From contig CAWIOF010000002.1 of assembly GCA_963837715.1 (NCBI GenBank), positions 2,170,001-2,234,000 on the forward strand: a stretch of DNA of 64,000 nt. Direction: 5' to 3'. The translations under genes were made by a program, and so were the position numbers. The first letter of the stretch is position 1. Each line of letters begins with the position of its first letter. Origin of the DNA: JANYLB01 sp963837715 (lineage in GTDB: Bacteria > Actinomycetota > Acidimicrobiia > IMCC26256 > JANYLB01). Of this stretch, positions 8,442 through 16,152 are shown in pieces. The notes beneath the pieces were generated by a model. The model worked only from the letters and a program-made list of their open reading frames with translations. It did not search any database and was not told where the DNA came from.

Positions 8442-9227
8442 GTGACGACACCGCCCGCGCCCGGCCTCGACCCGCTCGCCTCCTTCCGTCTCGACGACCG
8501 AGTGGCGATCGTCACCGGCGCCAGCTCCGGTCTCGGCGCCCGGTTCGCGCGGGTCCTGGACGCGGCCGGCGCCCGAGTCGTGATCACCGCCCGCCGGACC
8601 GATCGCCTCGACGACCTGGCCGCCGAGCTCACCGACCCACTCGTCGTCGCGGCCGATCTGACGGCCCCGGATGCCGCCACGCACCTCGTCGCCGCGGCCG
8701 TCGATCGCTTCGGCCGCATCGACGTGCTCGTCAACAACGCGGGCGCGAGCGACGACATCCCCGCACTCGACGTGCCCATCGAACGCTTCCGGGAGGTCGT
8801 CGAGGTGAACCTCGTCGCCCCGTTCGCGCTCGCGCAGGCAACCGCCCGCGAATTCGTCGCGTCGGGCCGGGGCGGGTCGATCGTCAACATCGCGTCGCAG
8901 TACGGCCTGGTGGGCGTGAACGCGGGAATCTCGGCCTACGCGGCGTCGAAGGGTGGCCTGGTCAACCTCACCCGCCACCTCGCGGTGGAGTGGGCGCGTC
9001 TCGGGATCCGGGTGAACGCGATCGGTCCCGGCTACTTCCCGACGGAGATGACCACCGACGTGTTCGACGGTGGCGTGTCGGAGGCATGGCTCCGCCGCAC
9101 CTCCCCGATCGGTCGTGGGGGTGCGGTGCACGAGCTCGACGGCGCGCTGCTCTACCTCGCGAGCGACGCGAGCTCGTACACGACCGGCGCCATCCTCGCC
9201 GTCGACGGCGGGTGGACCGCCGCCTGA
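8442..9227 (+). CDS. SDR family oxidoreductase
   Basis: Classical SDR of 261 residues; GTG at 8442 chosen because everything upstream is frame noise. Motifs: TGASSGLG, NNAGASDD, catalytic Ser in VNIASQYG, Tyr-Lys in YAASKGG, then NAIGPGYFPTEMT and the terminal AILAVDGGW. It aligns in layout with gluconate 5-dehydrogenase and 3-oxoacyl reductase-like SDRs. It is divergent from the DegT-fold gene across 72 bp that must hold both promoters, and is followed at once by a copy of the dispersed repeat. Confidence 0.88.
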   Translation: MTTPPAPGLDPLASFRLDDRVAIVTGASSGLGARFARVLDAAGARVVITARRTDRLDDLAAELTDPLVVAADLTAPDAATHLVAAAVDRFGRIDVLVNNAGASDDIPALDVPIERFREVVEVNLVAPFALAQATAREFVASGRGGSIVNIASQYGLVGVNAGISAYAASKGGLVNLTRHLAVEWARLGIRVNAIGPGYFPTEMTTDVFDGGVSEAWLRRTSPIGRGGAVHELDGALLYLASDASSYTTGAILAVDGGWTAA

Positions 9228-9235
9228 CTCTCACA

Positions 9236-9318
9236 ATGGTCGAATCCGCTGCGCCGGCTCGATCGCTCACCGGCTCGGCTCCCGTGATCGCATGGCCGCC
9301 GGCTCCGCTTCTTCTCCT
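9236..9318 (-). repeat. Dispersed GSIAHR-type intergenic repeat, copy 2
   Basis: 83 bp filling the gap between two convergent genes. Minus-strand order: AGGAGAAGAAGCGGAGCCGG, CGGCCATGCGATCACGGGAG, CCGAGCCGGTGAGCGATCGA, GCCGGCGCAGCGGATTCGAC, CAT. It is nearly colinear with the copy at 52892-52973. The left edge coincides with the stop codon of the deformylase gene. Confidence 0.75.
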
Positions 9319-9862
9319 AGTCGGGTTCCGCGGTCCTGCGGGCCAGCTCCCGCACGGTGGCGAGCGTCGAGAGGTCGGGCATGCGATCGAGGTACACGAG
9401 GCCGTCGAGATGATCGTGCTCGTGCTGCGCCACGACCGCCGGAAACCCCACGAGCTCGAGATCGACCGGGCCACCGGAGACCGACCGACCAATGAGTCGG
9501 GCGTGCCGGGCGCGCGGGACGACCCCGCGGAGGCCGTCGACCGACAGGCAACCCTCCCATCCGGGATGCGTCGGCTCCTCGAGCAGCTCGAGCTCCGGGT
9601 TGGCGACCACCGTGAGCGGGAACGGTTCGGCGCCGCGGGCGTCGTCGGCGGTCCGGACCTCGATGACGAAGATGCGGGCCGGGACCCCCACCTGCGGTGC
9701 CGCGATCCCCACGCCGTCGTAGTCGCGCATCGTGTCGACGAGGTCCTGGGCGAATCCCAGCAACGGATCGGTGCCGAAGTCTTCCTCCGCGACGGGCATC
9801 GACGTCATCCGGAGAACCGGATTGCCGATCTCGGTGATGCGCCGGATCGTCACACGTTCCAA
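9317..9862 (-). CDS. def: Peptide deformylase
   Basis: Metalloenzyme of 181 residues that removes the N-formyl group from nascent proteins. All three family motifs are present in order: GVGIAAPQVG (motif 1), EGCLSVDGLRG (motif 2, with the metal-binding Cys), and QHEHDHLDG (motif 3, HExxH supplying two metal ligands and the catalytic Glu). Length is typical. No fmt gene is adjacent. The start at 9862 is an ATG followed by ERVTIRRITEIGNPVLR, the usual N-terminal pattern. The stop codon lies at the edge of a dispersed repeat. Confidence 0.96.
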   Translation of the reverse strand: MERVTIRRITEIGNPVLRMTSMPVAEEDFGTDPLLGFAQDLVDTMRDYDGVGIAAPQVGVPARIFVIEVRTADDARGAEPFPLTVVANPELELLEEPTHPGWEGCLSVDGLRGVVPRARHARLIGRSVSGGPVDLELVGFPAVVAQHEHDHLDGLVYLDRMPDLSTLATVRELARRTAEPD

Positions 9863-9947
9863 CCTAGTGGGGCGAAGACCTCCTCAGGCCAGGGGCGGAA
9901 CCGGACGAAGAAGTCGGAGTACCCGGAATCGAGTGAGGGAGTGTCCG

Positions 9948-10226
9948 ATGGCAGCGGAACCGTCCGACAAGCAGCGGGAAGCCGCGATCGAGCGCCTGAA
10001 GGCCAAGCGCGGCTTCCAGGGCAACCTCGTGTCGTTCGTCTTGGTCAACGCCCTCCTGATCGGTATCTGGGCCGTGTCAGGTGCCGGCTTCTTCTGGCCG
10101 ATCTTCGTGATCCTCGGATGGGGTGTCGGCCTCGTCGCCCACGCGTGGCAGGTCTACGGCCGTTCGGGCATCACCGAAGGAGATGTGGAGCGCGAGATGC
10201 AGCGCGGCACCCCCGACGTCGCCTGA
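9948..10226 (+). CDS. 2TM-domain protein
   Basis: Small protein of 92 residues; the ATG at 9948 has GAGGGAG about 9 bases upstream. After a charged helix (DKQREAAIERLKAKRGF) come two hydrophobic segments (VSFVLVNALLIGIWAV and FFWPIFVILGWGVGLVAHAW) and a short acidic tail. This is the pattern of the 2TM domain family (histidine-kinase-associated or free-standing), where the R-F-x-x-H/N-x-x-x-F-x-x-x-N spacing is typical. Function unknown. Confidence 0.75.
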   Translation: MAAEPSDKQREAAIERLKAKRGFQGNLVSFVLVNALLIGIWAVSGAGFFWPIFVILGWGVGLVAHAWQVYGRSGITEGDVEREMQRGTPDVA

Positions 10227-10265
10227 GATCCGTCCACGAGCTCCTGGAACGGTGGCGCCAGCCCG

Positions 10266-10550
10266 TCAGCCGGCGGCCTGGAGCGCGGAGCCGACCTCGG
10301 CGATCACCGGACCGAGCATCGCGTAGGTGTCGGCCGTCACCAGCAAGCGGACTGCCCCGCGGCCTCGCTCCCTCGGTGCCAGGTCGACGGCGTAGCGGTC
10401 CTTGCGGTCCGGACCGCGTACGTCGATCGTGAGCATGAGGACGTGGAACCGCGAGCTCGAACCGTGCTCGAAGAAGACCTCGACCACGCGCCCGTCGAAC
10501 GCCAACACGCACACGCCCAGGTTCTCGTCGGAGAAGCGGATCTCACGCAT
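10266..10550 (-). CDS. Hypothetical protein, 94 residues
   Basis: Not recognised. A soluble, mixed alpha/beta protein with the strand-rich stretch LGVCVLAFDGRVVEVFFE, then FHVLMLTIDVRG, and a C-terminal helix TYAMLGPVIAEVGSALQ. It starts 8 bp inside the end of the 30-codon gene upstream, so it appears to be the third gene of a compact minus-strand operon with the SHOCT protein. The PH-like strand content suggests a small binding domain, but this is only an impression. Confidence 0.6.
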   Translation of the reverse strand: MREIRFSDENLGVCVLAFDGRVVEVFFEHGSSSRFHVLMLTIDVRGPDRKDRYAVDLAPRERGRGAVRLLVTADTYAMLGPVIAEVGSALQAAG

Positions 10551-10635
10551 CTGCGTGCCTCCGTTGCTTGCGCAATCCCACCAACACCCAGCCGTAGAGG
10601 ATCACGAACACGAGCGCGGTGTACTCGACCACCAT
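10543..10635 (-). CDS. Candidate 30-residue single-pass membrane peptide
   Basis: Short frame of 30 codons: MVVEYTALVFVILYGWVLVGL, then a basic tail RKQRRHADA. The ATG overlaps the stop of the SHOCT gene (ATGA), and its own stop overlaps the next start by 8 bp, so it fits as the middle member of a translationally coupled trio. One TM helix with the positive end last. Too short for standard gene calling; support is positional plus composition. Confidence 0.45.
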   Translation of the reverse strand: MVVEYTALVFVILYGWVLVGLRKQRRHADA

Positions 10636-10868
10636 CACGGTGCCGCGAAGAAGATCAGGAGCGGCACGAGCTTCAGCGGAACCGACGGCCGCGGCGCGGC
10701 GAGGATCGGCCCGTCGGCGGGCGGATCGTTGGGCGAATCCGCGCCCGGTGTCGGGGACGAGCCGCGCAACGCGGTCGCCTTCGCCGTCGCGAACTCGTCG
10801 TCGGTCAGCGCACCGCCGGCGTGGAGCTCGGCCAGGTGTTCGAGCTGACGGTCGATGGTGTCGGGCAT
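10635..10868 (-). CDS. SHOCT-domain protein
   Basis: Protein of 77 residues. The N-terminal ALTDDEFATAKATAL with preceding LEHLAELHAGG is a SHOCT motif (short C-terminal domain, here at the N-terminus), commonly found in oligomerising or membrane-associated bacterial proteins. A Pro/Ser linker follows, then a short hydrophobic end (LKLVPLLIFFAAP) that may be a membrane insertion. It heads the overlapping trio with the 30- and 94-residue genes and is divergent from tRNA-Leu. Confidence 0.72.
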   Translation of the reverse strand: MPDTIDRQLEHLAELHAGGALTDDEFATAKATALRGSSPTPGADSPNDPPADGPILAAPRPSVPLKLVPLLIFFAAP

Positions 10869-10938
10869 GCAGGGGTGATCGGCGGGCGATCACGACGCCT
10901 GTAGAACTGAGTCCGGACGCCACTACCCTGCGGGGCAG

Positions 10939-11020
10939 GCGAGCGTGGCGGAACTGGCAGACGCGCCGGGTTTAGGTCCCGGTGTCTTCGGACGTGGGGG
11001 TTCGAGTCCCTCCGCTCGCA
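10939..11020 (+). tRNA. tRNA-Leu (anticodon TAG)
   Basis: 82 nt class II tRNA. The acceptor GCGAGCG pairs with CGCTCGC, the anticodon arm is CCGGG-TTTAGGT-CCCGG with anticodon TAG, and there is a variable arm of about 13 nt (GTCTTCGGACGTG) and a T arm GGGGG-TTCGAGT-CCCTC. Discriminator A; no encoded CCA. Confidence 0.95.
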
Positions 11021-11098
11021 CGAGAGAGAGTCGGCGCGGCCGCCGATTCTCAGAGTTCTCATAGTCGCCTGGCGGAATGCTCTCAGCAGCGCCTGTGA

Positions 11099-12541
11099 GT
11101 GTCTCCTCCCATGCGGGAACGATCCTCGAAATCTGATGCATCCGACCAGCGGTCGTGGTGGCGCCGTCGCCGGACTGCGTTCACGGCGGCCGCCGTTGTC
11201 GTCGTGGTGGCCGGTGTCGCCGCCTTCGTGTTGGTCGGTCGCGACGACGGAAGCGCAGCAGTCGCGGTGCGGACCACGAAGCAGCTGGTGACGGTGACAC
11301 GAGGTTCGCTGACCGAGACGATCTCGGCCGAAGGGACCGTCGCCGCGGCCGAGACCGACGACTTGAGCTTCGGTGCCTCGGGCGAAGTCACCGCGGTCAA
11401 CGTCGCCGCCGGCGACACGGTCGTTGCCGGACAGGTGCTCGCCACGATCGATTCGGCGAGCCTGCAGTCGAGCGTCGACGACGCCGCGTCCGACCTCGCC
11501 GATGCCGAGGCTGCACTCGGCGACGATGAATCGTCGGGTGCATCGAGCGCACAGATCGCTGCGAGCGAGTCGAAGGTCCAGACCGCGCAGGACTCGCTGA
11601 CGAGCGCAGAGGAAGCGCTCGCCGGCGCCACGCTCACCTCCACGTTCGACGGCACGGTCACCGCCGTCAACGTGACCGCCGGCGAACAGCTCGGGTCGGG
11701 CGGTACCGGTGGCACCGACCAGACCGGTTCGTCGACGGGGAGCGGCAACTCCTCGTCGACGCTCGGGAGTGGGACCACCGGTCTGATCCCCTCGGCAAAC
11801 GGAAACACGAGTGGCGACACCACTGGCACGACACCCGACATCCAGGTGGTGAGCAGCGGGCGCTACACCTCCGAGCTGCAGGTCGACAGCAGTCAGGTCG
11901 ACAGCGTCGAGGTCGGCGCGTCGGTGACAGTGTCGGTGTCGACCGGATCCTCGAACGTCGCCGGCGGGTTCGCCCTTCCCGCATTCGGTGGCGCCGCCGC
12001 CGGCCAGGGCGACGACACCGGAGGCGGCGACACTCCCGGTGGCGACTCCACGAACGCCGCCGCCGGCACCGCCGTGACGGGCACCGTGACCGAGGTCGGC
12101 AAGGTCGCCGATGCGTCGTCGGGGGTCGCGCAGTATCCCGTCACCATCACCTTCAGCACCGACGACGCCTCGTTCAGCGTCGGCACCTCCATCACGGGTG
12201 CGATCGCCTCGACGATCAAGGACGACGTCCTGACCGTCCCGGTCAGAGCGGTGTCGACCGACGACGGGAAGTCGACGGTGACCATCGCCGTCGAAGGCAC
12301 GACCAAGGGTCGGACCGAAACGGTCACCGTGACGACGGGTGAGTCCGCCGGCGGCCAGATCGAGATCACCGACGGTCTCGACGAGGGCCAGCAGGTCATC
12401 GTGACGAACGTCGTGTTCACGGGCGGCAACACCGGCGGAGGCGGTCAGTTCCCCGGAGGCGGCCAGTTCCCCGGAGGCGGCCAGTTCCCCGGCGGCGGCC
12501 AGTTCCCCGGCGGCGGCCAGTTCCCCGGCGGTGGACAGTGA
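11099..12541 (+). CDS. MacA/HlyD-type periplasmic adaptor protein with GGGQFP tail
   Basis: Adaptor (membrane fusion protein) of 480 residues. It may start at GTG 11099 or ATG 11111 four codons later. An N-terminal TM segment (AAAVVVVVAGVAAFVLVG) is followed by a barrel/lipoyl half (GEVTAVNVAAGDTVVAGQVLATID), a short coiled-coil hairpin, the second lipoyl half (STFDGTVTAVNVTAGEQL), a long Gly/Ser/Thr linker and a beta-barrel/MP region (VPVRAVSTDDG, TGESAGGQIEITDGL). The C-terminus is six tandem GGGQFP-like units. It overlaps the next ATPase gene by 4 bp. In Gram-positive-type cells such adaptors act outside the membrane with MacB-like permeases. Export substrate unknown. Confidence 0.85.
   Translation: MSPPMRERSSKSDASDQRSWWRRRRTAFTAAAVVVVVAGVAAFVLVGRDDGSAAVAVRTTKQLVTVTRGSLTETISAEGTVAAAETDDLSFGASGEVTAVNVAAGDTVVAGQVLATIDSASLQSSVDDAASDLADAEAALGDDESSGASSAQIAASESKVQTAQDSLTSAEEALAGATLTSTFDGTVTAVNVTAGEQLGSGGTGGTDQTGSSTGSGNSSSTLGSGTTGLIPSANGNTSGDTTGTTPDIQVVSSGRYTSELQVDSSQVDSVEVGASVTVSVSTGSSNVAGGFALPAFGGAAAGQGDDTGGGDTPGGDSTNAAAGTAVTGTVTEVGKVADASSGVAQYPVTITFSTDDASFSVGTSITGAIASTIKDDVLTVPVRAVSTDDGKSTVTIAVEGTTKGRTETVTVTTGESAGGQIEITDGLDEGQQVIVTNVVFTGGNTGGGGQFPGGGQFPGGGQFPGGGQFPGGGQFPGGGQ
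12437..12538 (+). repeat. 18-bp tandem repeat encoding GGGQFP units
   Basis: Five full 18-bp units (GGAGGCGGTCAGTTCCCC and close variants, switching to GGCGGCGGCCAGTTCCCC from the fourth) plus a partial sixth at the end of the first adaptor gene. They encode the C-terminal GGGQFP array. Confidence 0.9.
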
Positions 12542-13269
12542 CGCAATCGACGGAGTCATCGGTCGATGTCCCGGTCGTCGAGCTCATCGACATCACCAAG
12601 ACGTACTCGACGGGCGCCGTCGAGGTGACCGCCCTGCAATCGCTCGGACTGCAGATCGACGCGGGCGAGTTCGCGGCGATCGTGGGACCGTCGGGATCCG
12701 GGAAGTCGACGCTCATGAACATCCTCGGCTGCCTCGACGTGCCCACGTCGGGAGTGTTCCGGCTTGCCGGTCGAAACGTGCATGACCTCGACGAGAAGGT
12801 GCTGGCGCGGGTCCGCAACGTCTTCATCGGGTTCGTCTTCCAGCAGTTCAACCTGCTCGCATACTTGAACGCCTGGCGCAACGTGGAGCTGCCCCTCGTC
12901 TACCGAGGTGTCGACCCCGAGGAGCGCCGGGAGCGCGCGATCAGCGCGCTCACCCGCGTCGGTCTCGGCGATCGGCTCGAGCACCGGCCGGGTGAGCTCT
13001 CCGGCGGCCAGCAACAGCGGGTTGCGTTTGCCCGCGCGCTCGTCACCGAACCCAAGATGCTCCTCGCCGACGAGCCCACCGGCAACCTCGATTCGCGATC
13101 TTCTGCCGACGTGCTCAGCTTCTTGGAAGACCTCCACGCCGACGGCAACACCATCGTGCTGATCACGCACGAGCATGAGGTCGCGGAACACGCTGAGCGG
13201 ATCATCCAGATCCTCGACGGCCAGATCGCCGCCGACTCCGTCACCCGATCCGCGAAGGCACGCGCGTGA
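12538..13269 (+). CDS. MacB/LolD-type ABC transporter ATP-binding protein
   Basis: ATPase of 243 residues, GTG start overlapping the adaptor stop (GTGA). Motifs: Walker A GPSGSGKST, Q-loop GFVFQQFNLL, signature LSGGQQQR, Walker B MLLADEPTGNLD, H-loop LITHEHE. The FQQFNLLAYLNAWRNVELPLVY stretch and DEPTGNLDS are typical of the MacB/LolD/FtsE group, which power mechanotransmission rather than substrate passage across the membrane. The next gene starts inside its stop codon. Confidence 0.95.
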   Translation: MTQSTESSVDVPVVELIDITKTYSTGAVEVTALQSLGLQIDAGEFAAIVGPSGSGKSTLMNILGCLDVPTSGVFRLAGRNVHDLDEKVLARVRNVFIGFVFQQFNLLAYLNAWRNVELPLVYRGVDPEERRERAISALTRVGLGDRLEHRPGELSGGQQQRVAFARALVTEPKMLLADEPTGNLDSRSSADVLSFLEDLHADGNTIVLITHEHEVAEHAERIIQILDGQIAADSVTRSAKARA

Positions 13270-14498
13270 GCTGGCGTGACGTGTTGCACACCGCGGCCGG
13301 TGCGGTCCGCTCACACCGCCTCCGCTCCGCGTTGACGATGCTCGGCATCCTCATCGGGATCACCGCCGTCGTGCTCACGGTCGGCATCGGCCAAGGAGCC
13401 CGTGCGCAGGTCAAGGACGACATCAACGCGCTCGGAACCAACCTCCTGGTGATCTCGCCGGGGAGCTCGACCTCGTCCGCCGGGGTACGGGCCGGCCTCG
13501 GTTCGGCGTCGACACTCACCGAGCAGGATGCCGACGCCCTGCGATCGAAGGCGGCAGCACCCGACATCGCCGCCGTCGCTCCCGTCTCGACCACGTCCGG
13601 GTCGCTGGAGAACGGCTCCGACAACTGGACGACGACGATCACGGGCACGACGCCCTCGTGGGCGTACGTCCGTTCGCGCACGGTCGCATCCGGGCGATTC
13701 ATCAACGCGAAGGAGCAGCGCGGTGCGGCCGCCGTGACCGTGCTCGGCTCCGACACCGCGAGTGAGCTGTTCGGCGGCCGGGATCCGATTGGCGAGACCA
13801 TCAGCTACAACGGCGTGCAGCTCGAGGTCGTCGGTGTGCTCGAACCCTTGGGCTCGTCGGAGGAGACGTCGAGCAACGACCTCGCGGTCGTTCCGCTCAG
13901 CACCTATCAGCAGCGGCTGGTGGGAGGGACGAACCGGAACGCCGTCAGCTCGATCTACGTGAAGGCCCGTTCGTCGTCGACCCTCTCGGGGGCCTACCAG
14001 GAGGCACACGCGCTCCTGCTCAACAGTCACGGCATCACCGATCAGAGCGACGCCGACTTCTCCATCGCGACTGCCGAGTCGGTGTTGAGCACTGCGAACT
14101 CGGTCGACGACACCCTCACGGTCATGTTGGGTGGGATCGCGTTCATCGCGTTGCTCGTCGGCGGGATCGGCGTGATGAACATCATGCTCGTCTCGGTGAC
14201 CGAACGCATCCGCGAGATCGGCCTGCGCAAGGCGATCGGGGCCCAACCTGCTTCCGTGCGCCGCCAGTTCGTCGCCGAAGCGGGCATCCTCGGACTCGCC
14301 GGTGGGATCCTCGGCGTGCTCGCGGGCATCGTGGGCGCGATCGTGATCCCGGCGGTGACCGACACCCGGATCGAGATGTCGATTCCGGCTGCGCTCGTCG
14401 CGATCGTCGTCGCCATGGGCATCGGCATGATCTTCGGCGTCTACCCCGCTTCGCGCGCCGCGCGACTTGCGCCCATCGACGCACTGAGGAGCGAGTAA
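13266..14498 (+). CDS. MacB-type ABC permease (FtsX-like)
   Basis: Permease of 410 residues with the four-helix MacB topology: TM1 near residues 20-40 (RLRSALTMLGILIGITAVVLTV), a large extracytoplasmic domain (about residues 45-270), then three C-terminal helices starting VMLGGIAFIALLVGGIGVMNIMLVSVTER. The motif REIGLRKAIGA and the end YPASRAARLAPIDALR are diagnostic of the FtsX/MacB permease domain. GTGA overlap with the ATPase. Together with the flanking adaptors it should form an efflux or secretion complex. Confidence 0.94.
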   Translation: MSWRDVLHTAAGAVRSHRLRSALTMLGILIGITAVVLTVGIGQGARAQVKDDINALGTNLLVISPGSSTSSAGVRAGLGSASTLTEQDADALRSKAAAPDIAAVAPVSTTSGSLENGSDNWTTTITGTTPSWAYVRSRTVASGRFINAKEQRGAAAVTVLGSDTASELFGGRDPIGETISYNGVQLEVVGVLEPLGSSEETSSNDLAVVPLSTYQQRLVGGTNRNAVSSIYVKARSSSTLSGAYQEAHALLLNSHGITDQSDADFSIATAESVLSTANSVDDTLTVMLGGIAFIALLVGGIGVMNIMLVSVTERIREIGLRKAIGAQPASVRRQFVAEAGILGLAGGILGVLAGIVGAIVIPAVTDTRIEMSIPAALVAIVVAMGIGMIFGVYPASRAARLAPIDALRSE

Positions 14499-14500
14499 CC

Positions 14501-16087
14501 GTGTCCGCCCGCACAGATGACCTGTCCCTCGAGGCGCTGCTCACGCCATCGGACCGGCGACCGCCGTGGCGCAGGCGGGGCGCGCTCATCGGAGTGGCCA
14601 TCGTGCTCGTCGTGGTGTTGATCGTTGCGTTCGCCACGGATGCGATCGGCTCCAGCGGAGCGTCGTACAGCACAGCCGTCGTCACGCGCCGAGCGGTCGA
14701 CGCCGAGCTCACGAGCGTCGCGACGATCGAACCGGTGGCGCAGGCGACCATCGGATTTCCGATCTCCGGCACAGTGCAGTCCGTCTTCGTCCAGGTCGGT
14801 GACGAGGTCGCGGCGGGTGCCGCCGTGGCCCGACTCGACACCGCCTCCCTCGAGACGGAGCTCAACACCGCCGAAGCCGAACTCGCCCAAGCGGAGCTCA
14901 ACCTCGAGAACGGCCTGAACGGACAGAAGGCGAGCTCGACGCCCACCAGCGGAATCATTCCCACGAACATCAGCACGGCCTCCGTCACCTCGGACACCCG
15001 CATCGTCCTCACGGCAGCCAGTTCGGACCCGGCCCTCGCGGCGGCCCAGCAAGCCGTGCTCCAGGCTCAGCACAACGTCGACACCGCGATTGCAACCGCG
15101 TCGACCGCCTACCAGAACGCCGTCAGCGTGTGCACGACCGACCCCCTGGACACCTCGGCATGCCAGGACGCACTCGAAGCCGCGCTCGACGCGCAGCACG
15201 ACGTGCAGACGACCCAGGCGCAGCTCGCCAATGCGCTCAGCGCGTACGACACCCTCCTCGAGCAACGAGCGGCGCAGGACACGAACACGACTCCCCCGGC
15301 CGCGACGCCGTCGCAGGGTGGCTCGGCACCGAACACCGGCAACGGCGGCGCAACCACGCAGGCGCCGACCTCCGCCGATCTGGTCTCGTACCAGAAGGCC
15401 GTCGATGCCGCCGCGTCGAACGTCGCGACTGCAGAGCAGGCGATCGAGCAGGCGACGGTGACCACGCCCATCGCCGGGCAGGTGGTGGCGGTCAACATGA
15501 GCGTGGGTGAGTCGGTGTCGGACGCATCGACGCAGAACGTGATCGTCCAGGGAGTGGGTGGCCTCGAGGCGACGACCACCGTCGGAGTCGAAGATGTCGC
15601 GGCGGTGAAGGTGGGACAACGCGCCGTCGTCACGCCGGACGGATCCTCCAAGGTGCTCGAGGGATCCGTCGCCGCGATCTCCGCGGTTCCGACCTCCTCG
15701 GACTCGACCGACTACCGCGTCACCATCGCACTCGAAGAACCCGACGCATCGATCGGCAACGGCAACGTCGGCACCGTCACCATCGTCACCGAACAGAGCG
15801 CCACCGGCCTCGCAGTCCCGACGTCGGCGATCAGCACGGTCGCCAACCAGACTCTCGTGACGGTGAAGGACGACGGTGGCACTCGCCGAGTTGCCGTCGA
15901 AGTCGACGTGGTCGGCCGCGAGTGGACGTCGATCACGGGTGGACTCACCGCCGGCCAGGAGGTCGTGCTGGCCGATCTCAGCGAGAGCCTTCCCAGCTCT
16001 GCGACCCAGTCGTCCGACAACAGCGGTACCCCCACGTTCCCCGGTGGTGGGCAGCTCCCGGCGTTCGTCGGCGGCCCGAACCGGTAG
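14501..16087 (+). CDS. Second HlyD/MacA-type adaptor protein
   Basis: Adaptor of 528 residues with GTG start 2 bp after the permease stop. A TM segment (LIGVAIVLVVVLIVAFA) is followed by the first lipoyl half (GTVQSVFVQVGDEVAAGAAVARLD), a longer helical hairpin than in the first adaptor (residues about 115-300, with a Pro/Asn/Gly-rich interruption), the second lipoyl half (TTPIAGQVVAVNMSVGESV), then barrel regions ending ITGGLTAGQEVVLADL. The tail GTPTFPGGGQLPAFVGG echoes the GGGQFP array of the first adaptor. Two non-identical adaptors flanking one ATPase-permease pair may form a hetero-oligomeric channel; that is inference. Confidence 0.85.
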   Translation: MSARTDDLSLEALLTPSDRRPPWRRRGALIGVAIVLVVVLIVAFATDAIGSSGASYSTAVVTRRAVDAELTSVATIEPVAQATIGFPISGTVQSVFVQVGDEVAAGAAVARLDTASLETELNTAEAELAQAELNLENGLNGQKASSTPTSGIIPTNISTASVTSDTRIVLTAASSDPALAAAQQAVLQAQHNVDTAIATASTAYQNAVSVCTTDPLDTSACQDALEAALDAQHDVQTTQAQLANALSAYDTLLEQRAAQDTNTTPPAATPSQGGSAPNTGNGGATTQAPTSADLVSYQKAVDAAASNVATAEQAIEQATVTTPIAGQVVAVNMSVGESVSDASTQNVIVQGVGGLEATTTVGVEDVAAVKVGQRAVVTPDGSSKVLEGSVAAISAVPTSSDSTDYRVTIALEEPDASIGNGNVGTVTIVTEQSATGLAVPTSAISTVANQTLVTVKDDGGTRRVAVEVDVVGREWTSITGGLTAGQEVVLADLSESLPSSATQSSDNSGTPTFPGGGQLPAFVGGPNR

Positions 16088-16103
16088 CCCGGTCACCCGA
16101 CGT

Positions 16104-16123
16104 CCGCGCGCGACCGCGCGCGG
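16104..16123 (+). terminator. GC-rich hairpin after the adaptor gene
   Basis: Inverted repeat CCGCGCGCG / CGCGCGCGG with a minimal loop, 16 bp after the stop of the second adaptor. No T-tract follows, so it may be a pause or processing site instead of a strong terminator; the next gene could still be partly co-transcribed. Confidence 0.4.
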
Positions 16124-16152
16124 ATTCGTCCCTCGATACAAGGAACTCTGTG

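Noticed and set aside
10923..11141. Open frame antisense to tRNA-Leu encoding a peptide with AEGLEPPRPKTPGPKPGAS
   Set aside because: This peptide is the translation of the complementary strand of tRNA-Leu, a well-known false protein; no independent coding signal.
10805..12559. Open frame of 584 codons on the minus strand
   Set aside because: Runs antisense to the first adaptor gene; it has no recognisable domain, and its repeats simply mirror the GGGQFP array.
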